A stretch of DNA of 64,000 bases from a bacterium (GCA_023428375.1 JAEYYR010000004.1:62001-126000); one strand, 5' to 3'; shown: positions 32,630 to 41,524, counted from the first letter of the stretch. The notes: generated by a model not told the origin, from the sequence alone. Numbers and translations: made by a program.

Positions 32630-33370
32630 ATGAAAAAATTATTATCTCTCTTTGGTATCAATCGTTCATCCCAACAATGTATGATAATCGGGCATCGTGG
32701 TGCCAGTGGCTATGAACCAGAAAATACCCTCAAATCATTTGAACGCGCTATTGAAATGGGCGTATCAATGATCGAACTTGATGTATATATTTGTGCATCA
32801 GGTGAAATTGTGGTTATACACGATGATTCCGTTGACAGAACAACAGATGGCACGGGATTAGTAGAAGATGGAACCTGGGAAGAATTGCGTCAGCTAGATG
32901 CAGGAAATGGTCAACGAGTACCTCAATTGATACAAGTATTTAATCTCGTTGATAAACGTGTTGCCATTAATATTGAATTAAAAGGTTCTAACACGCCAAA
33001 GCCGGTTGCAGACTTAATAAATACCTATGTTGCAAAGCACCAATGGTCATACGACCATTTTCTAATTTCTTCATTTGACCATGATTTAGTTGAGGAATTT
33101 CACGAATTATGTCCTGAAGTAAAAATTGGTCTATTGTTTGAAGAACAAACATTAGGTGTGCTTGATGCGGTGAAGCGTCTTAAGGCAAGCTACGCAATAA
33201 TGGATTACTATTCTGTAACGAAAGATTTTATTGCTGATGCACATAACCAAGATATTCGTGTGCTAGGATACACGGTGAATTCCAAGGAAGTTGCTGAGCA
33301 ATTAAAAGAGTTTGGTATTGATGGTATTATTACCGATTATCCCGATATTTTTACCGCTTTAGTTGAATGA
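32630..33370 (+). CDS. ugpQ: Glycerophosphodiester phosphodiesterase
   Basis: A 246-residue GDPD-family TIM barrel that cleaves glycerophosphodiesters to glycerol-3-phosphate and an alcohol. The family signature is intact: G-H-R-G-A-S-G-Y-E-P-E-N-T near residue 22, E-L-D-V-Y and V-I-H-D-D-S-V-D-R-T-T supply the two His, the Glu/Asp metal ligands and the Arg. There is no signal peptide, so it is cytosolic as in UgpQ. The 3' end overlaps the opposing membrane-protein gene by 34 bases. It may recycle host phospholipid head groups, which is inference. Confidence 0.93.
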   Translation: MKKLLSLFGINRSSQQCMIIGHRGASGYEPENTLKSFERAIEMGVSMIELDVYICASGEIVVIHDDSVDRTTDGTGLVEDGTWEELRQLDAGNGQRVPQLIQVFNLVDKRVAINIELKGSNTPKPVADLINTYVAKHQWSYDHFLISSFDHDLVEEFHELCPEVKIGLLFEEQTLGVLDAVKRLKASYAIMDYYSVTKDFIADAHNQDIRVLGYTVNSKEVAEQLKEFGIDGIITDYPDIFTALVE

Positions 33371-33945
33371 AAGAGTTGGCTCAGTACCAAATGACTTGGT
33401 AATGCAAGAAATGTTGGAATTCCCAGCATCAGTATGATTACCCATAATTTTGGCGATATGCATTGTAGATGCATAGTTTGTGGTAAAAAAACCCAATTAA
33501 TATTTTCTTTTGGTGTGGTGCAGCAATAGGTGGTGATTACAACCGCCCAATAGAGTGCAGTAAAATAATACATTGCCCGTGGATCATACCCAAATTGATT
33601 CAAATAGGTAATCCAGATAATCGGAATTAGAACATGGAATAAGGATAGGCCGCGTAAAAAATATGAATAACGATTATCAAACATGTAATCTGCAAGTCGT
33701 ATTGAGCGTTTATGAAAAATGAAATTTAAAAAGAAATCCACGTTCCACGCAATTTCCATAACTAAGATCCCGCATGCGGCAATGCTGATAAATAATGGAG
33801 AACCTGTCCACAAAGACGCGAGTGTTAAAAATAAACTTATATCCGAAAGCCACAAAAAATTCTGTGCGCCATAATGTTTGTAATAAACAGGTATTAAAAC
33901 GCCGGCAAATAACGTTAAAAAATAGGTTAAATATAGCCAATTCAT
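33337..33945 (-). CDS. Multi-pass membrane protein
   Basis: A 202-residue integral membrane protein with about six hydrophobic segments and conserved-looking polar positions inside them (V-M-E-I-A-W-N-V-D-F-F, L-F-H-V-L-I-P). It resembles uncharacterised bacterial membrane proteins of similar length that I recall, but I cannot name a family. The ATG overlaps the stop of the upstream secreted protein (ATGA), so the two are translationally coupled. Its 3' end overlaps the phosphodiesterase gene by 34 bases. Confidence 0.75.
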   Translation of the reverse strand: MNWLYLTYFLTLFAGVLIPVYYKHYGAQNFLWLSDISLFLTLASLWTGSPLFISIAACGILVMEIAWNVDFFLNFIFHKRSIRLADYMFDNRYSYFLRGLSLFHVLIPIIWITYLNQFGYDPRAMYYFTALYWAVVITTYCCTTPKENINWVFLPQTMHLQCISPKLWVIILMLGIPTFLALPSHLVLSQLFHSTKAVKISG

Positions 33946-34739
33946 ACGGTCTCCATTAATGCATTAAGAATGCTTATATCATCATTAAAATTATTAAAAA
34001 AAGGTTTCAAATTCGGTTTTATTTGCACCGGATATAATGTTGAAAGTCCCATAAATTTTGAGAAAAAATCTTCGAGGGTGACGACTAAACTTTGTACCGT
34101 TGATGATGTAGCACCTTGCAACGGAAATTTTGTAATGAGATAGTTGTTAAAGTACTGTACATGTGATTTAAATAATTCATACAAAAGATAATTGTTATTA
34201 CGTTGACTCTCTACCGCTGAAGAAGAATAAAACGTTAATTTTTTTTCCATAAATTGTTGATTAAAGCTTTCTATAATTTGAGTCATCGTTTCGTACAACT
34301 CTGCCACAAGTGAATCTGCTAAAAATGTACGAATAGCGGGATTAAGCGATATTGCATTTTCAAGCATCTCGCGATCCATAATATAAGGAGTAGTTGCTTT
34401 CCAGAAAAGAGCTTCTAAAAGAACCGCATCAAAAAACATGCAGAATATTGCATGTTCAAGAATTGTTAAATTTTTGATTGTTGCAGGTTCGCTTCTTATT
34501 TTAGCCAACTGAGAAAGGGTATTTATACAGGTGATTTTGACATCTTTCAATACAGATCGTTTAATTCCCATAGTTTCAGATTGATAAAAATCAATGTATG
34601 GGCTGCTTAATTTGATCATTTTCTGAAGATCAACAATTACGGTTGACGTAATGTGCTTAATTACTTGGGATTCATCAGATGCTATGATAAAACCGCATAA
34701 AAATAGTAATCCATAATTGGCACTTCGAGCGAACATCAT
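33942..34739 (-). CDS. Secreted hypothetical protein
   Basis: A 265-residue protein with a signal peptide (about 20 residues, ending I-I-A-S-D). The mature part is helical, with Leu-rich amphipathic stretches, two Cys and a Tyr/Ser-rich middle, and has no recognised domain. AAAGGAAA precedes two adjacent ATG codons (34739, 34736), either of which may start it. It follows arfB by 6 bases and overlaps the next membrane protein by ATGA, so arfB, this gene and the membrane protein probably form one operon. Confidence 0.7.
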   Translation of the reverse strand: MMFARSANYGLLFLCGFIIASDESQVIKHITSTVIVDLQKMIKLSSPYIDFYQSETMGIKRSVLKDVKITCINTLSQLAKIRSEPATIKNLTILEHAIFCMFFDAVLLEALFWKATTPYIMDREMLENAISLNPAIRTFLADSLVAELYETMTQIIESFNQQFMEKKLTFYSSSAVESQRNNNYLLYELFKSHVQYFNNYLITKFPLQGATSSTVQSLVVTLEDFFSKFMGLSTLYPVQIKPNLKPFFNNFNDDISILNALMETV

Positions 34740-34745
34740 TTTCCT

Positions 34746-35171
34746 TTATTCATCAAAAATTTTTCTTCTTAGCTGTTTTATTTCACTGCGCTTTGATTTT
34801 TGCTTCAATCGTGTTTCTTTTGCTGATTTAGAAATTTTTGTCTTTTTGCGTATTTTTGGAGGTAACAATGCGATGCGAATTTTATCTGCTAATTTTGCTA
34901 ACGCCAGTTGCTTGTTATGCTCCTGACTACGTGATTCGCTATTATGGACAATAAGATCACCATCTTTGGTCAGTTGCGGTTGAAGATTTTGTAAAACGCG
35001 GGCTTTGATTTCTTCATTTAATGCTGCAGTCGCATAAACATTCCAACGCACCGTTATTTTGGTACTCGTTTTATTAACATGTTGACCACCCGGTCCGCCT
35101 GCTCTGCTTGCAGAAATTTCAAGCTCTGTTGCTGGTATCGTTATTTCTTCGTTGATATATAAATCGTCCAT
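34746..35171 (-). CDS. arfB: Peptidyl-tRNA hydrolase ArfB (ribosome rescue)
   Basis: A 141-residue release-factor-like protein. The catalytic GGQ lies in S-R-A-G-G-P-G-G-Q-H-V-N-K-T near residues 24-37, followed by a conserved T-K-I-T-V-R-W. The C-terminal tail is long, Lys/Arg-rich and unstructured, as ArfB needs for entering the mRNA channel of stalled ribosomes, where it hydrolyses peptidyl-tRNA without a stop codon. Length matches E. coli ArfB (YaeJ). It is first in a probable three-gene operon. Confidence 0.93.
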   Translation of the reverse strand: MDDLYINEEITIPATELEISASRAGGPGGQHVNKTSTKITVRWNVYATAALNEEIKARVLQNLQPQLTKDGDLIVHNSESRSQEHNKQLALAKLADKIRIALLPPKIRKKTKISKSAKETRLKQKSKRSEIKQLRRKIFDE

Positions 35172-35296
35172 AGAATCTTTCTGTTTATTTTATATTGCCG
35201 TTTATGCTCATACTGGTGCAAGGTTTTAACCATTTTCTACCGTTAACCATACTGAAGTTAAATCCGAAAAGATGTTATTGATCCTTTGGAGGGTAT

Positions 35297-36193
35297 ATGA
35301 TACATATCGTTTTTGCTATAACTTATTGGTTTTGTATTCCATCAGAGCCGTTGATTGACTGGGGTATGAGTTCTCGGCAGGGTGATCGCAAATCTATGGA
35401 AGACAAACATCTTGCATTGGTTCCATTTCGCGGTGTTTCAACAAATGCATTGTTTGCTATTTTTGATGGTCATGCAGGAGTTCAAACCGCGGAAGGTGCG
35501 GCCCAACATTTAGTTTCATTTATACCTGATGAAGCAATAATTTCTCCTGAAAAACTAGGTCTTGCAATAGAGCAATTGGATGCTTTTTTATTGAAAGAGG
35601 CCCTTAAAGATTCAGGTTCTTGTGCCCTTGTTGCTCATATTAACAATAACATTTTGAATATTGCGTGGTTGGGTGATTCACGTGCTATTTTATGTCGAAA
35701 CAAGTCAGTTATTTTAGCTACGACTGATCACAAGCCGAATGATGCAAATGAATTAAAAAAAATTAAAGAACGTGGGGGCTTTGTTTCTCATTTTAATAAC
35801 GACGTGTTCCGTTTAAATGCAATCTTGGCAACGTCACGCGCGCTGGGGAATAAAACACTGAAAGAAAAAAATGTATTGTCCGCAACTCCTGATACCATAT
35901 CATGTAACGTCCTACCGAATGATATTTTGATCATGGCGTGTGATGGGCTTTGGGATGTTTATAAAAATGATAAAGTATGTGAAATAGTTCATAACGTTTT
36001 AAATTTTTCTGTTTCAGATTTAGCCAAGTTATATCCGCAACAACCCTTTTTGAGAAAAAACAACCAGCCAGATCTTATTTTGCAGGAAGATGGTAGCGAA
36101 CATTTATTGTTGGCAGCGCGTGTGTTGCGTGATGAAGCTTACAGAGGAGGAAGCACTGATAATATTTCCGTGCAAATTATTAAATTTAAATAA
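35297..36193 (+). CDS. Secreted PP2C-type protein phosphatase, copy 1
   Basis: A 298-residue Ser/Thr phosphatase of the PPM/PP2C family with a short hydrophobic leader (about 16 residues). All metal-binding motifs are present: S-M-E-D-K (34-37), I-F-D-G-H-A-G (D57, G58), S-C-A-L-V-A, W-L-G-D-S-R-A, D-H-K-P, T-S-R-A-L-G-N, M-A-C-D-G-L-W-D and G-S-T-D-N-I-S-V near the end. The order and spacing follow eukaryote-type PP2C rather than the SpoIIE type. TTGGAGGG lies before the ATG. It is the first of three tandem paralogs and the most divergent. Confidence 0.9.
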   Translation: MIHIVFAITYWFCIPSEPLIDWGMSSRQGDRKSMEDKHLALVPFRGVSTNALFAIFDGHAGVQTAEGAAQHLVSFIPDEAIISPEKLGLAIEQLDAFLLKEALKDSGSCALVAHINNNILNIAWLGDSRAILCRNKSVILATTDHKPNDANELKKIKERGGFVSHFNNDVFRLNAILATSRALGNKTLKEKNVLSATPDTISCNVLPNDILIMACDGLWDVYKNDKVCEIVHNVLNFSVSDLAKLYPQQPFLRKNNQPDLILQEDGSEHLLLAARVLRDEAYRGGSTDNISVQIIKFK

Positions 36194-36276
36194 CAAGATA
36201 AATAACTATTGAATAAACTATCGTTTGCTTGAAATTGCATATACAATATATTCGATTTTATTGCAGGAATATGATT

Positions 36277-37209
36277 ATGAAAAATTTAATAGCTTGTTTA
36301 ATGCTCTCTCTTTCTTGTTTTGCGGCAGAGCAAAATTATTTTGCATGGGGTTCAGCTGCTCGAATTGGCGAACGTGAGCGCATGGAAGATCGTACGATTA
36401 ATTTACATCCGTTTAAAGCTAATATTGAGCAAGGACTGTTTGGTCTTTTTGATGGACATGGCAAAGAAAATGCTGCTGATTATGTAGCATCTAATTTTGA
36501 AAAATTCTTTTGTGAAGACACAAACAATCTAAACGTAACCCCTAATTATCGATCTATATTTCGCAAATTAAAGCAAGCGCTTTATAAAAATGAAGAATGC
36601 TTTGAATGTTATAATTCTGGTACGTGTGCTTTGGTGGGTTTTATCCATAAATATAATTATAGCTTAGCATGGCTTGGCGATTCACGCGCAGTGTATGTAT
36701 CTAATGGTCAAGAGTTGTTTGAAACCATGGATCATAAGATTAATAATAAGATCGAGTATTTCCGCCTTAAACAAATAGGCGCAACTATCAACAAAGATAG
36801 TAAGGGGTTTGAACGTTGCCGTAGTTTAGCGGTTTCACGAGCATTGGGTAATCAAAGCAGGCATGAAATTCATGCTTGGGGCAAAAATGAATTCTTTTAT
36901 ACTCCCGACGTATTGCAAGGAATGGCAAAGCAGGGCGATTTGATTATTTTTGCATGTGATGGTATTTGGGATGTATTCAAAAGTGAAGAAGCATGTGAAT
37001 TTGTTCAAACAATGTTGAACTTGCCGAAGGAAGAATTAGAAAGTAAATATTGCGCAAAGCCAATCAGTAAAGAAACAAATTTGCCTGACACATTTGTTGA
37101 AGAAAGTGGTGATGAGCATTTAAAACTGATTGCTCGTGCACTACGCGATGAAGCTTATAATAAAGGCAGTGGAGATAATCTTTCAGTGCAAATTATTCAA
37201 TTTAAATAA
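36277..37209 (+). CDS. Secreted PP2C-type protein phosphatase, copy 2
   Basis: The start at 36277 is chosen because AGGA lies 8 bases upstream and a clear signal peptide follows (MKNLIACLMLSLSCFAAEQN); frames to 36271 or 36229 only add residues. The 310-residue enzyme keeps R-M-E-D-R, F-D-G-H-G, G-T-C-A-L-V-G, W-L-G-D-S-R-A-V, D-H-K, A-V-S-R-A-L-G-N, F-A-C-D-G-I-W-D-V and G-S-G-D-N-L-S-V. It is closely related to copy 3 over its whole length, including the signal peptide. These enzymes use two Mn/Mg ions to dephosphorylate Ser/Thr. Confidence 0.92.
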   Translation: MKNLIACLMLSLSCFAAEQNYFAWGSAARIGERERMEDRTINLHPFKANIEQGLFGLFDGHGKENAADYVASNFEKFFCEDTNNLNVTPNYRSIFRKLKQALYKNEECFECYNSGTCALVGFIHKYNYSLAWLGDSRAVYVSNGQELFETMDHKINNKIEYFRLKQIGATINKDSKGFERCRSLAVSRALGNQSRHEIHAWGKNEFFYTPDVLQGMAKQGDLIIFACDGIWDVFKSEEACEFVQTMLNLPKEELESKYCAKPISKETNLPDTFVEESGDEHLKLIARALRDEAYNKGSGDNLSVQIIQFK

Positions 37210-37283
37210 TCTGACAGATTAATCTATTATTTACATAAAATTGCATATAGACGGAATGCAATTTTTATTTCTGGGAAATTCTG

Positions 37284-38204
37284 ATGAAAAAATTAATAGT
37301 TTGTTTAATATTCTCCATCTTTTGCTTTACAGCAGAGCAAAATTATTTTATCTGGGGCTCCAGCGCACGCATGGGCGATCGAAACGGCATGGAAGATCGA
37401 AGCTTGCATTTAAATCCCCTTTTTGACGATTTTCAGCAAGGCTTGTTTGGTATATTTGATGGCCATGGTGGTCATCAGACAGCTAACTATGCGGTAGATA
37501 ATTTTATAGAGGCCTACGGAAAGAATAATTACCATGGAATTCCGAAGTATCCTGAACTCTTTAATTATTTAAATTCTCAGATATTAAGTGATAGTACATG
37601 TAATGCAGCAGGAACCTGCGCATTGATAGGTTATATTAAGAAATATCAAGTACATCTTGCATGGATTGGTGATTCTCGTGCGGTATGGTTACGCGATGGC
37701 AAAGTGCAATATGAAACGATCGATCATAAGCCTAATATTACTTCTGAACGTGCACGTATTGAGTCATTGGGTGTGGAAATATATTCTCGCACAGGGCAAT
37801 TCGGTACTTTCTATCGTTGTTGTGGGATAGCGGTATCAAGAGCATTAGGAAATCGATATCGTTCATTAGAAGAAAATTTTAGTAAGGCAATAATTTCAAC
37901 TCCTGATGTATATGAAAATACTGCTCAATCAGGAGATTTGTTAATCTTCGCTTGCGATGGCATATGGGACGTTTTTAAAAGTGATGAAATCCCCTCTTTA
38001 ATTCAAAAAACATTAAATACGTCTTATGTGGATTTAGAAAAATTATACCCAACTAAGCCTTTTTGCCGCACTAATAATGCAGAACAATGCATATCTGAGA
38101 ACGGCGATGAATATTTAAAGCTGGTTGCTCGTGCACTACGCGATGAAGCGTATAATAAAGGAAGCGGCGATAATCTCTCCGTGCAAATAATTCAATTTAA
38201 GTAA
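37284..38204 (+). CDS. Secreted PP2C-type protein phosphatase, copy 3
   Basis: A 306-residue paralog of copy 2 with the same signal-peptide design (MKKLIVCLIFSIFCFTAEQN) and intact motifs: M-E-D-R (36-39), F-D-G-H-G-G (D59), C-A-L-I-G, W-I-G-D-S-R-A-V, D-H-K-P, A-V-S-R-A-L-G-N, F-A-C-D-G-I-W-D-V and G-S-G-D-N-L-S-V. The last 30 residues are almost identical to copy 2, pointing to recent duplication or conversion at the 3' end. A GGGAAATTCTG leader precedes the ATG. The gap between copies is 74 bases with no terminator, so the three are probably co-transcribed. Confidence 0.92.
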   Translation: MKKLIVCLIFSIFCFTAEQNYFIWGSSARMGDRNGMEDRSLHLNPLFDDFQQGLFGIFDGHGGHQTANYAVDNFIEAYGKNNYHGIPKYPELFNYLNSQILSDSTCNAAGTCALIGYIKKYQVHLAWIGDSRAVWLRDGKVQYETIDHKPNITSERARIESLGVEIYSRTGQFGTFYRCCGIAVSRALGNRYRSLEENFSKAIISTPDVYENTAQSGDLLIFACDGIWDVFKSDEIPSLIQKTLNTSYVDLEKLYPTKPFCRTNNAEQCISENGDEYLKLVARALRDEAYNKGSGDNLSVQIIQFK

Positions 38205-38215
38205 TGGTTATATAA

Positions 38216-38509
38216 ATGATTGAAATAATTAAATCCATTTTTTTATTTGCCTGCAAATTAGTTTTTATTGAATGGATGGTTGAGCTCATCCGTATGTCGG
38301 TATATGCAATAATAAACAATATGTGGCCACAAAATCCGTATGAAATGGATAAGTGGACCTACTTTGAATGGTTTATCAACTGTCTTGAAACTACTATTGT
38401 TGCAGTAATGCTTTATTTTCAATATCCGATTATTACTATAATATTAGTGACTTATCTGGTGATGTTAATAATAAAGCAAAGTTACTTTTACCTTCGCCGA
38501 TGGTATTAA
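38216..38509 (+). CDS. Small two-helix membrane protein
   Basis: A 97-residue protein beginning 11 bases after PP2C copy 3. Hydrophobic segments lie at about residues 5-33 and 56-85, separated by a polar loop with N-M-W-P-Q-N-P-Y-E-M-D-K-W, and a short aromatic basic tail follows. No signal-peptidase site and no family recognised. Its position suggests co-expression with the phosphatases. Confidence 0.6.
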   Translation: MIEIIKSIFLFACKLVFIEWMVELIRMSVYAIINNMWPQNPYEMDKWTYFEWFINCLETTIVAVMLYFQYPIITIILVTYLVMLIIKQSYFYLRRWY

Positions 38510-38569
38510 AATGATACAGGCATGCTAGTAAGATCATTATTCTTATTAGCATGCCACAATTTTTCAGGT

Positions 38570-38977
38570 TTAAGGTACATACAGTTTTTTTTCAAAAAAA
38601 GTTTTAAGAATTTTTTGATGTGGTGCAAACAGTGGTTGTGGCAACTCATCAACATCAAAGTATTGCCATACTTCACACTTGTCCGGTTCATTATTAATAA
38701 TGATGCCGTTAAATGCATCCAGTACAAACGACATATGCAAATGATGGCCGCGTTGACCAATGTCTTCGGTGATGCAGACTAATTGCAAATCAGTAGCTTC
38801 GATCGTTAATTCTTCTTTGAGTTCTCGGGCCACACAGGCATAAATAGTCTCACCATGTTCAAGGTGACCACCTGGTAGTGCCCATGTGCCTTCGCCATAA
38901 CAATTTTTGCGTTTACCCAAAAGCAATCTTTTGCTTTCATCAAAAATAAAAATTTCGCAGCCAATGATGAATTTCAT
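38570..38977 (-). CDS. Nudix hydrolase (MutT-like)
   Basis: A 135-residue cytosolic Nudix protein. The Nudix box runs from G37 to I59 with E43, R51-E52 and E55-E56; the usual Gly near the end is Thr58. The flanking T-W-A-L-P-G-G-H-L-E-H-G-E and W-Q-Y-F-D-V-D-E-L-P are typical of MutT/NUDT15-like nucleotide pyrophosphatases. Unlike the Nudix gene at 28966, it has no signal peptide and is intact. Its ATG overlaps the stop of the upstream secreted gene by one base (TAATG). Confidence 0.9.
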   Translation of the reverse strand: MKFIIGCEIFIFDESKRLLLGKRKNCYGEGTWALPGGHLEHGETIYACVARELKEELTIEATDLQLVCITEDIGQRGHHLHMSFVLDAFNGIIINNEPDKCEVWQYFDVDELPQPLFAPHQKILKTFFEKKLYVP

Positions 38978-40089
38978 TATTTATTGTATTTTAACGTGTC
39001 ATGCAATTTTTTAAACAGATTGCCATAACTCGAGGTTGTCGTTTTCCAAATAAGCTTTCTGCGATTATGCAGTGGTAAATAGCCAAAATATGTTAAGAGG
39101 TTTTTTCCGATCTCTTTATCATGGCTGCTCTCATAGAGCCATTGATAGGTTAAACACGCAAGAAGTAACAGATTAAAATATGCGTGATCTGGCTTAGGCG
39201 TAAACCTAATGCCTGCAAAATTGGTTGGAATTTTGCGATTTTTTTTATCTTTTAAATAATCATCAATCATACTCTTTTGCATAATTCCTAATTGCTCGGA
39301 ATTTCCTGAACTTATAGCATGTAAAGTAATAATATAATGTTGGTAATCATCAAATTCATGAGGAAATCGAGAAAAATATATTAACTTATCAGTAGAATCG
39401 GCTAAAAAAAACAAATGTTTCGGTTTATGTTGGAGAGAAAATGCTTTTTCTTCTGGGATCGCTTCTCCTTGGCATTTTTCTTCTGACCAATAATATTTAT
39501 GAAAAACATTGCCTGTGTGCAAGGTATTATAATTTGGTGCATGTTGTATTATGGCAACATTTTGTGTTGGATGAATAATTGCATTATCAAAAAATTGGTT
39601 CGGTTTTAATTTTAATGAGAAAGTATGATCTACCCGAATATCTTCAAACGAGGAGTGTGGGTTGGGTTTAGTAAAATTAACGATTATATCACCTGCTACA
39701 AAATAATTATTATTATTAATTTCGCTGATTGATCTACAACCCGGAAATGAGTTAAAATTGCGTGGGTCGCTATACAACAATTGACTATAACTCGATTTTT
39801 GACGATGTCTCAGCTGAATGTTGTGGCAACCCATATCCTTATATTGCTTCAGGCAGTAGGGTGATGTAAATTCACTTTCAAAAAGGCCAATTGAGTAATA
39901 CTGATTAAGAAGCTGGCAATATAAGATATCTTCATAATGAAGACATATTTCTTGTTTAATATCATTGGGAGCTAAAGATAAGAATTGGATACAGCTTTCC
40001 AGGTCGATTTTACCATCAATTTGGGAACTAACTGGGACATCGTGGCAATTACACAGAGTAAGTGCAAAAAACAAAAATTTAAAAATCAT
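38977..40089 (-). CDS. Secreted protein with possible F-box-like N-terminus
   Basis: A 370-residue protein with a signal peptide (hydrophobic to about residue 14). Residues 33-67 (C-I-Q-F-L-S-L-A-P-N-D-I-K-Q-E-I then C-Q-L-L-N-Q-Y-Y) follow the hydrophobic pattern of an F-box, which in eukaryotes binds Skp1. The remaining chain is beta-rich, with repeated F-F-D-N-A-I-I-H-P-T-Q-N-V-type segments that could be propeller blades. The F-box reading is weak and by pattern only. It is coupled to the downstream Nudix gene by TAATG. Confidence 0.55.
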   Translation of the reverse strand: MIFKFLFFALTLCNCHDVPVSSQIDGKIDLESCIQFLSLAPNDIKQEICLHYEDILYCQLLNQYYSIGLFESEFTSPYCLKQYKDMGCHNIQLRHRQKSSYSQLLYSDPRNFNSFPGCRSISEINNNNYFVAGDIIVNFTKPNPHSSFEDIRVDHTFSLKLKPNQFFDNAIIHPTQNVAIIQHAPNYNTLHTGNVFHKYYWSEEKCQGEAIPEEKAFSLQHKPKHLFFLADSTDKLIYFSRFPHEFDDYQHYIITLHAISSGNSEQLGIMQKSMIDDYLKDKKNRKIPTNFAGIRFTPKPDHAYFNLLLLACLTYQWLYESSHDKEIGKNLLTYFGYLPLHNRRKLIWKTTTSSYGNLFKKLHDTLKYNK

Positions 40090-40130
40090 TTAATCTTTCA
40101 TAAAGTAGAATTTCGATTAAATAATACTTT

Positions 40131-40183
40131 TTGCAACTATAATGTCCATCTAAAGTGTATATTTTACACTGTAATAGTTGCAT
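40131..40183. promoter_or_regulatory. Nested inverted repeat between divergent genes
   Basis: TGCAACTAT (40132-40140) pairs with ATAGTTGCA (40174-40182), and inside lies AGTGTA-TATTT-TACACT (40154-40170). A TATAAT occurs at 40138-40143. The element sits between the genes starting at 40089 (minus) and 40261 (plus), so it could be an operator or a leader structure for either. Confidence 0.45.
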
Positions 40184-40260
40184 TATGAGCGGTTTATTTT
40201 AAAAATAATAGTCTATAAAAGAGACATTATAGTATACTAGTACAATAACAGTAGGATACT

Positions 40261-41505
40261 ATGTCAGAAAATTACACTAAGCGAAAAACATCAAAAAATA
40301 ATCCTTATGCGTCTAAAACTACCAGAAAAGATGGTGGTAAGCCCCGTAGCTATGGCAGTGGTGGCGGCAAAGGGCGATTCAATCAAAAATCAAAAGCTCC
40401 TGCAAAAAAGTTCGATCCTTCCTTATTTATTAAAAAGGCTGAAGAACGCGTAGCTACAGAAGCATTCATACCAAAGCATACCTTTCTTGATTTTCCTATC
40501 GAGCAACAATTAAAAGAAAATATTATTAATCGCGGCTATAAGTTGCCAACCCCAATTCAGGACCAAGTTATTCCTATATTGCTTGAAGGTCGTGATGTAA
40601 TTGCTACGGCAAATACCGGTACGGGTAAAACCGCGGCATTTCTTATCCCATTGATTCACAATGTGCTTACCCATAGAACCACCAAGGTTTTGATTGTAGC
40701 ACCTACCCGTGAACTTGCTGATCAAATACAATCTGAGCTTAAAATATTTATAGCTAAAACCGGATTAAGCTCGGCGCTTATTATTGGTGGTGCAAGCATG
40801 GACAAGCAAATTAATGATTTGAAAAGAAATCCAGCATTTGTCATAGGCACACCAGGTCGCTTAATTGATTTAGAACAAAACAATGTCATTCGCTTTCATC
40901 AGTTTACTTCTATTGTATTAGATGAAGTTGACACGATGCTTGATATGGGCTTTTTGAATGATGTGAAATACATTATCCAAAAATTACCTTCACGCCGTCA
41001 TTCATTGTTCTTCTCTGCAACTATTCCTGCAGGCGTCAATGATATTATGAAAGGATTTTTAAATAATCCTGCAACAGTTAGTGTTAAAACTCGTCAATCA
41101 GCAGCAAACGTTAACCAAGATGTTATAAAAGTTGGTTTACAAAATAAAATCGATGTATTGCATGATCTGTTGATTAAACCAGAATTCAAAAAAACTATTA
41201 TCTTCGTACGCACTAAGCGTTCTGCTGATAAATTAGCAAAAGCACTTACTGAACGTGGATTTGTAGTCGCTACTATCCATGGTGATAAGACTCAACCGCA
41301 GCGTAAGCGCGCTCTTGATTCATTCAAATCGAACAAAATTAATATTCTTATTGCAACTGACGTTGTAGCTCGCGGTATTGACGTTGATGATGTTTCACAT
41401 GTTATTAACTATGATATGCCACAGACTCATGAAGATTATATCCATCGTATTGGAAGAACTGGCCGTGCAGAAAAGACCGGTCAAGCCTTAACCTTCATAG
41501 AATAA
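40261..41505 (+). CDS. DEAD-box RNA helicase
   Basis: A 414-residue ATP-dependent RNA helicase. The N-terminal 60 residues are basic and Gly-rich. The core motifs are in order: Q motif F-L-D-F-P-I with P-T-P-I-Q, Walker A ANTGTGKT (117-124), P-T-R-E-L-A, G-T-P-G-R, motif II DEVD (221-224, Val in place of Ala), S-A-T, I-I-F-V-R-T, A-T-D-V-V-A-R-G-I-D and H-R-I-G-R-T-G-R. It lacks the long C-terminal extensions of DeaD/CsdA and resembles RhlE. Such helicases assist ribosome assembly and RNA turnover. AGGATACT precedes the ATG. Confidence 0.95.
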   Translation: MSENYTKRKTSKNNPYASKTTRKDGGKPRSYGSGGGKGRFNQKSKAPAKKFDPSLFIKKAEERVATEAFIPKHTFLDFPIEQQLKENIINRGYKLPTPIQDQVIPILLEGRDVIATANTGTGKTAAFLIPLIHNVLTHRTTKVLIVAPTRELADQIQSELKIFIAKTGLSSALIIGGASMDKQINDLKRNPAFVIGTPGRLIDLEQNNVIRFHQFTSIVLDEVDTMLDMGFLNDVKYIIQKLPSRRHSLFFSATIPAGVNDIMKGFLNNPATVSVKTRQSAANVNQDVIKVGLQNKIDVLHDLLIKPEFKKTIIFVRTKRSADKLAKALTERGFVVATIHGDKTQPQRKRALDSFKSNKINILIATDVVARGIDVDDVSHVINYDMPQTHEDYIHRIGRTGRAEKTGQALTFIE

Positions 41506-41524
41506 GTAATTTAGAATTACGATC

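Noticed and set aside
40921..40932. DEVD in place of DEAD in the helicase as a sign of inactivity
   Set aside because: The catalytic Asp-Glu and final Asp are kept, and Val for Ala is a tolerated variation.
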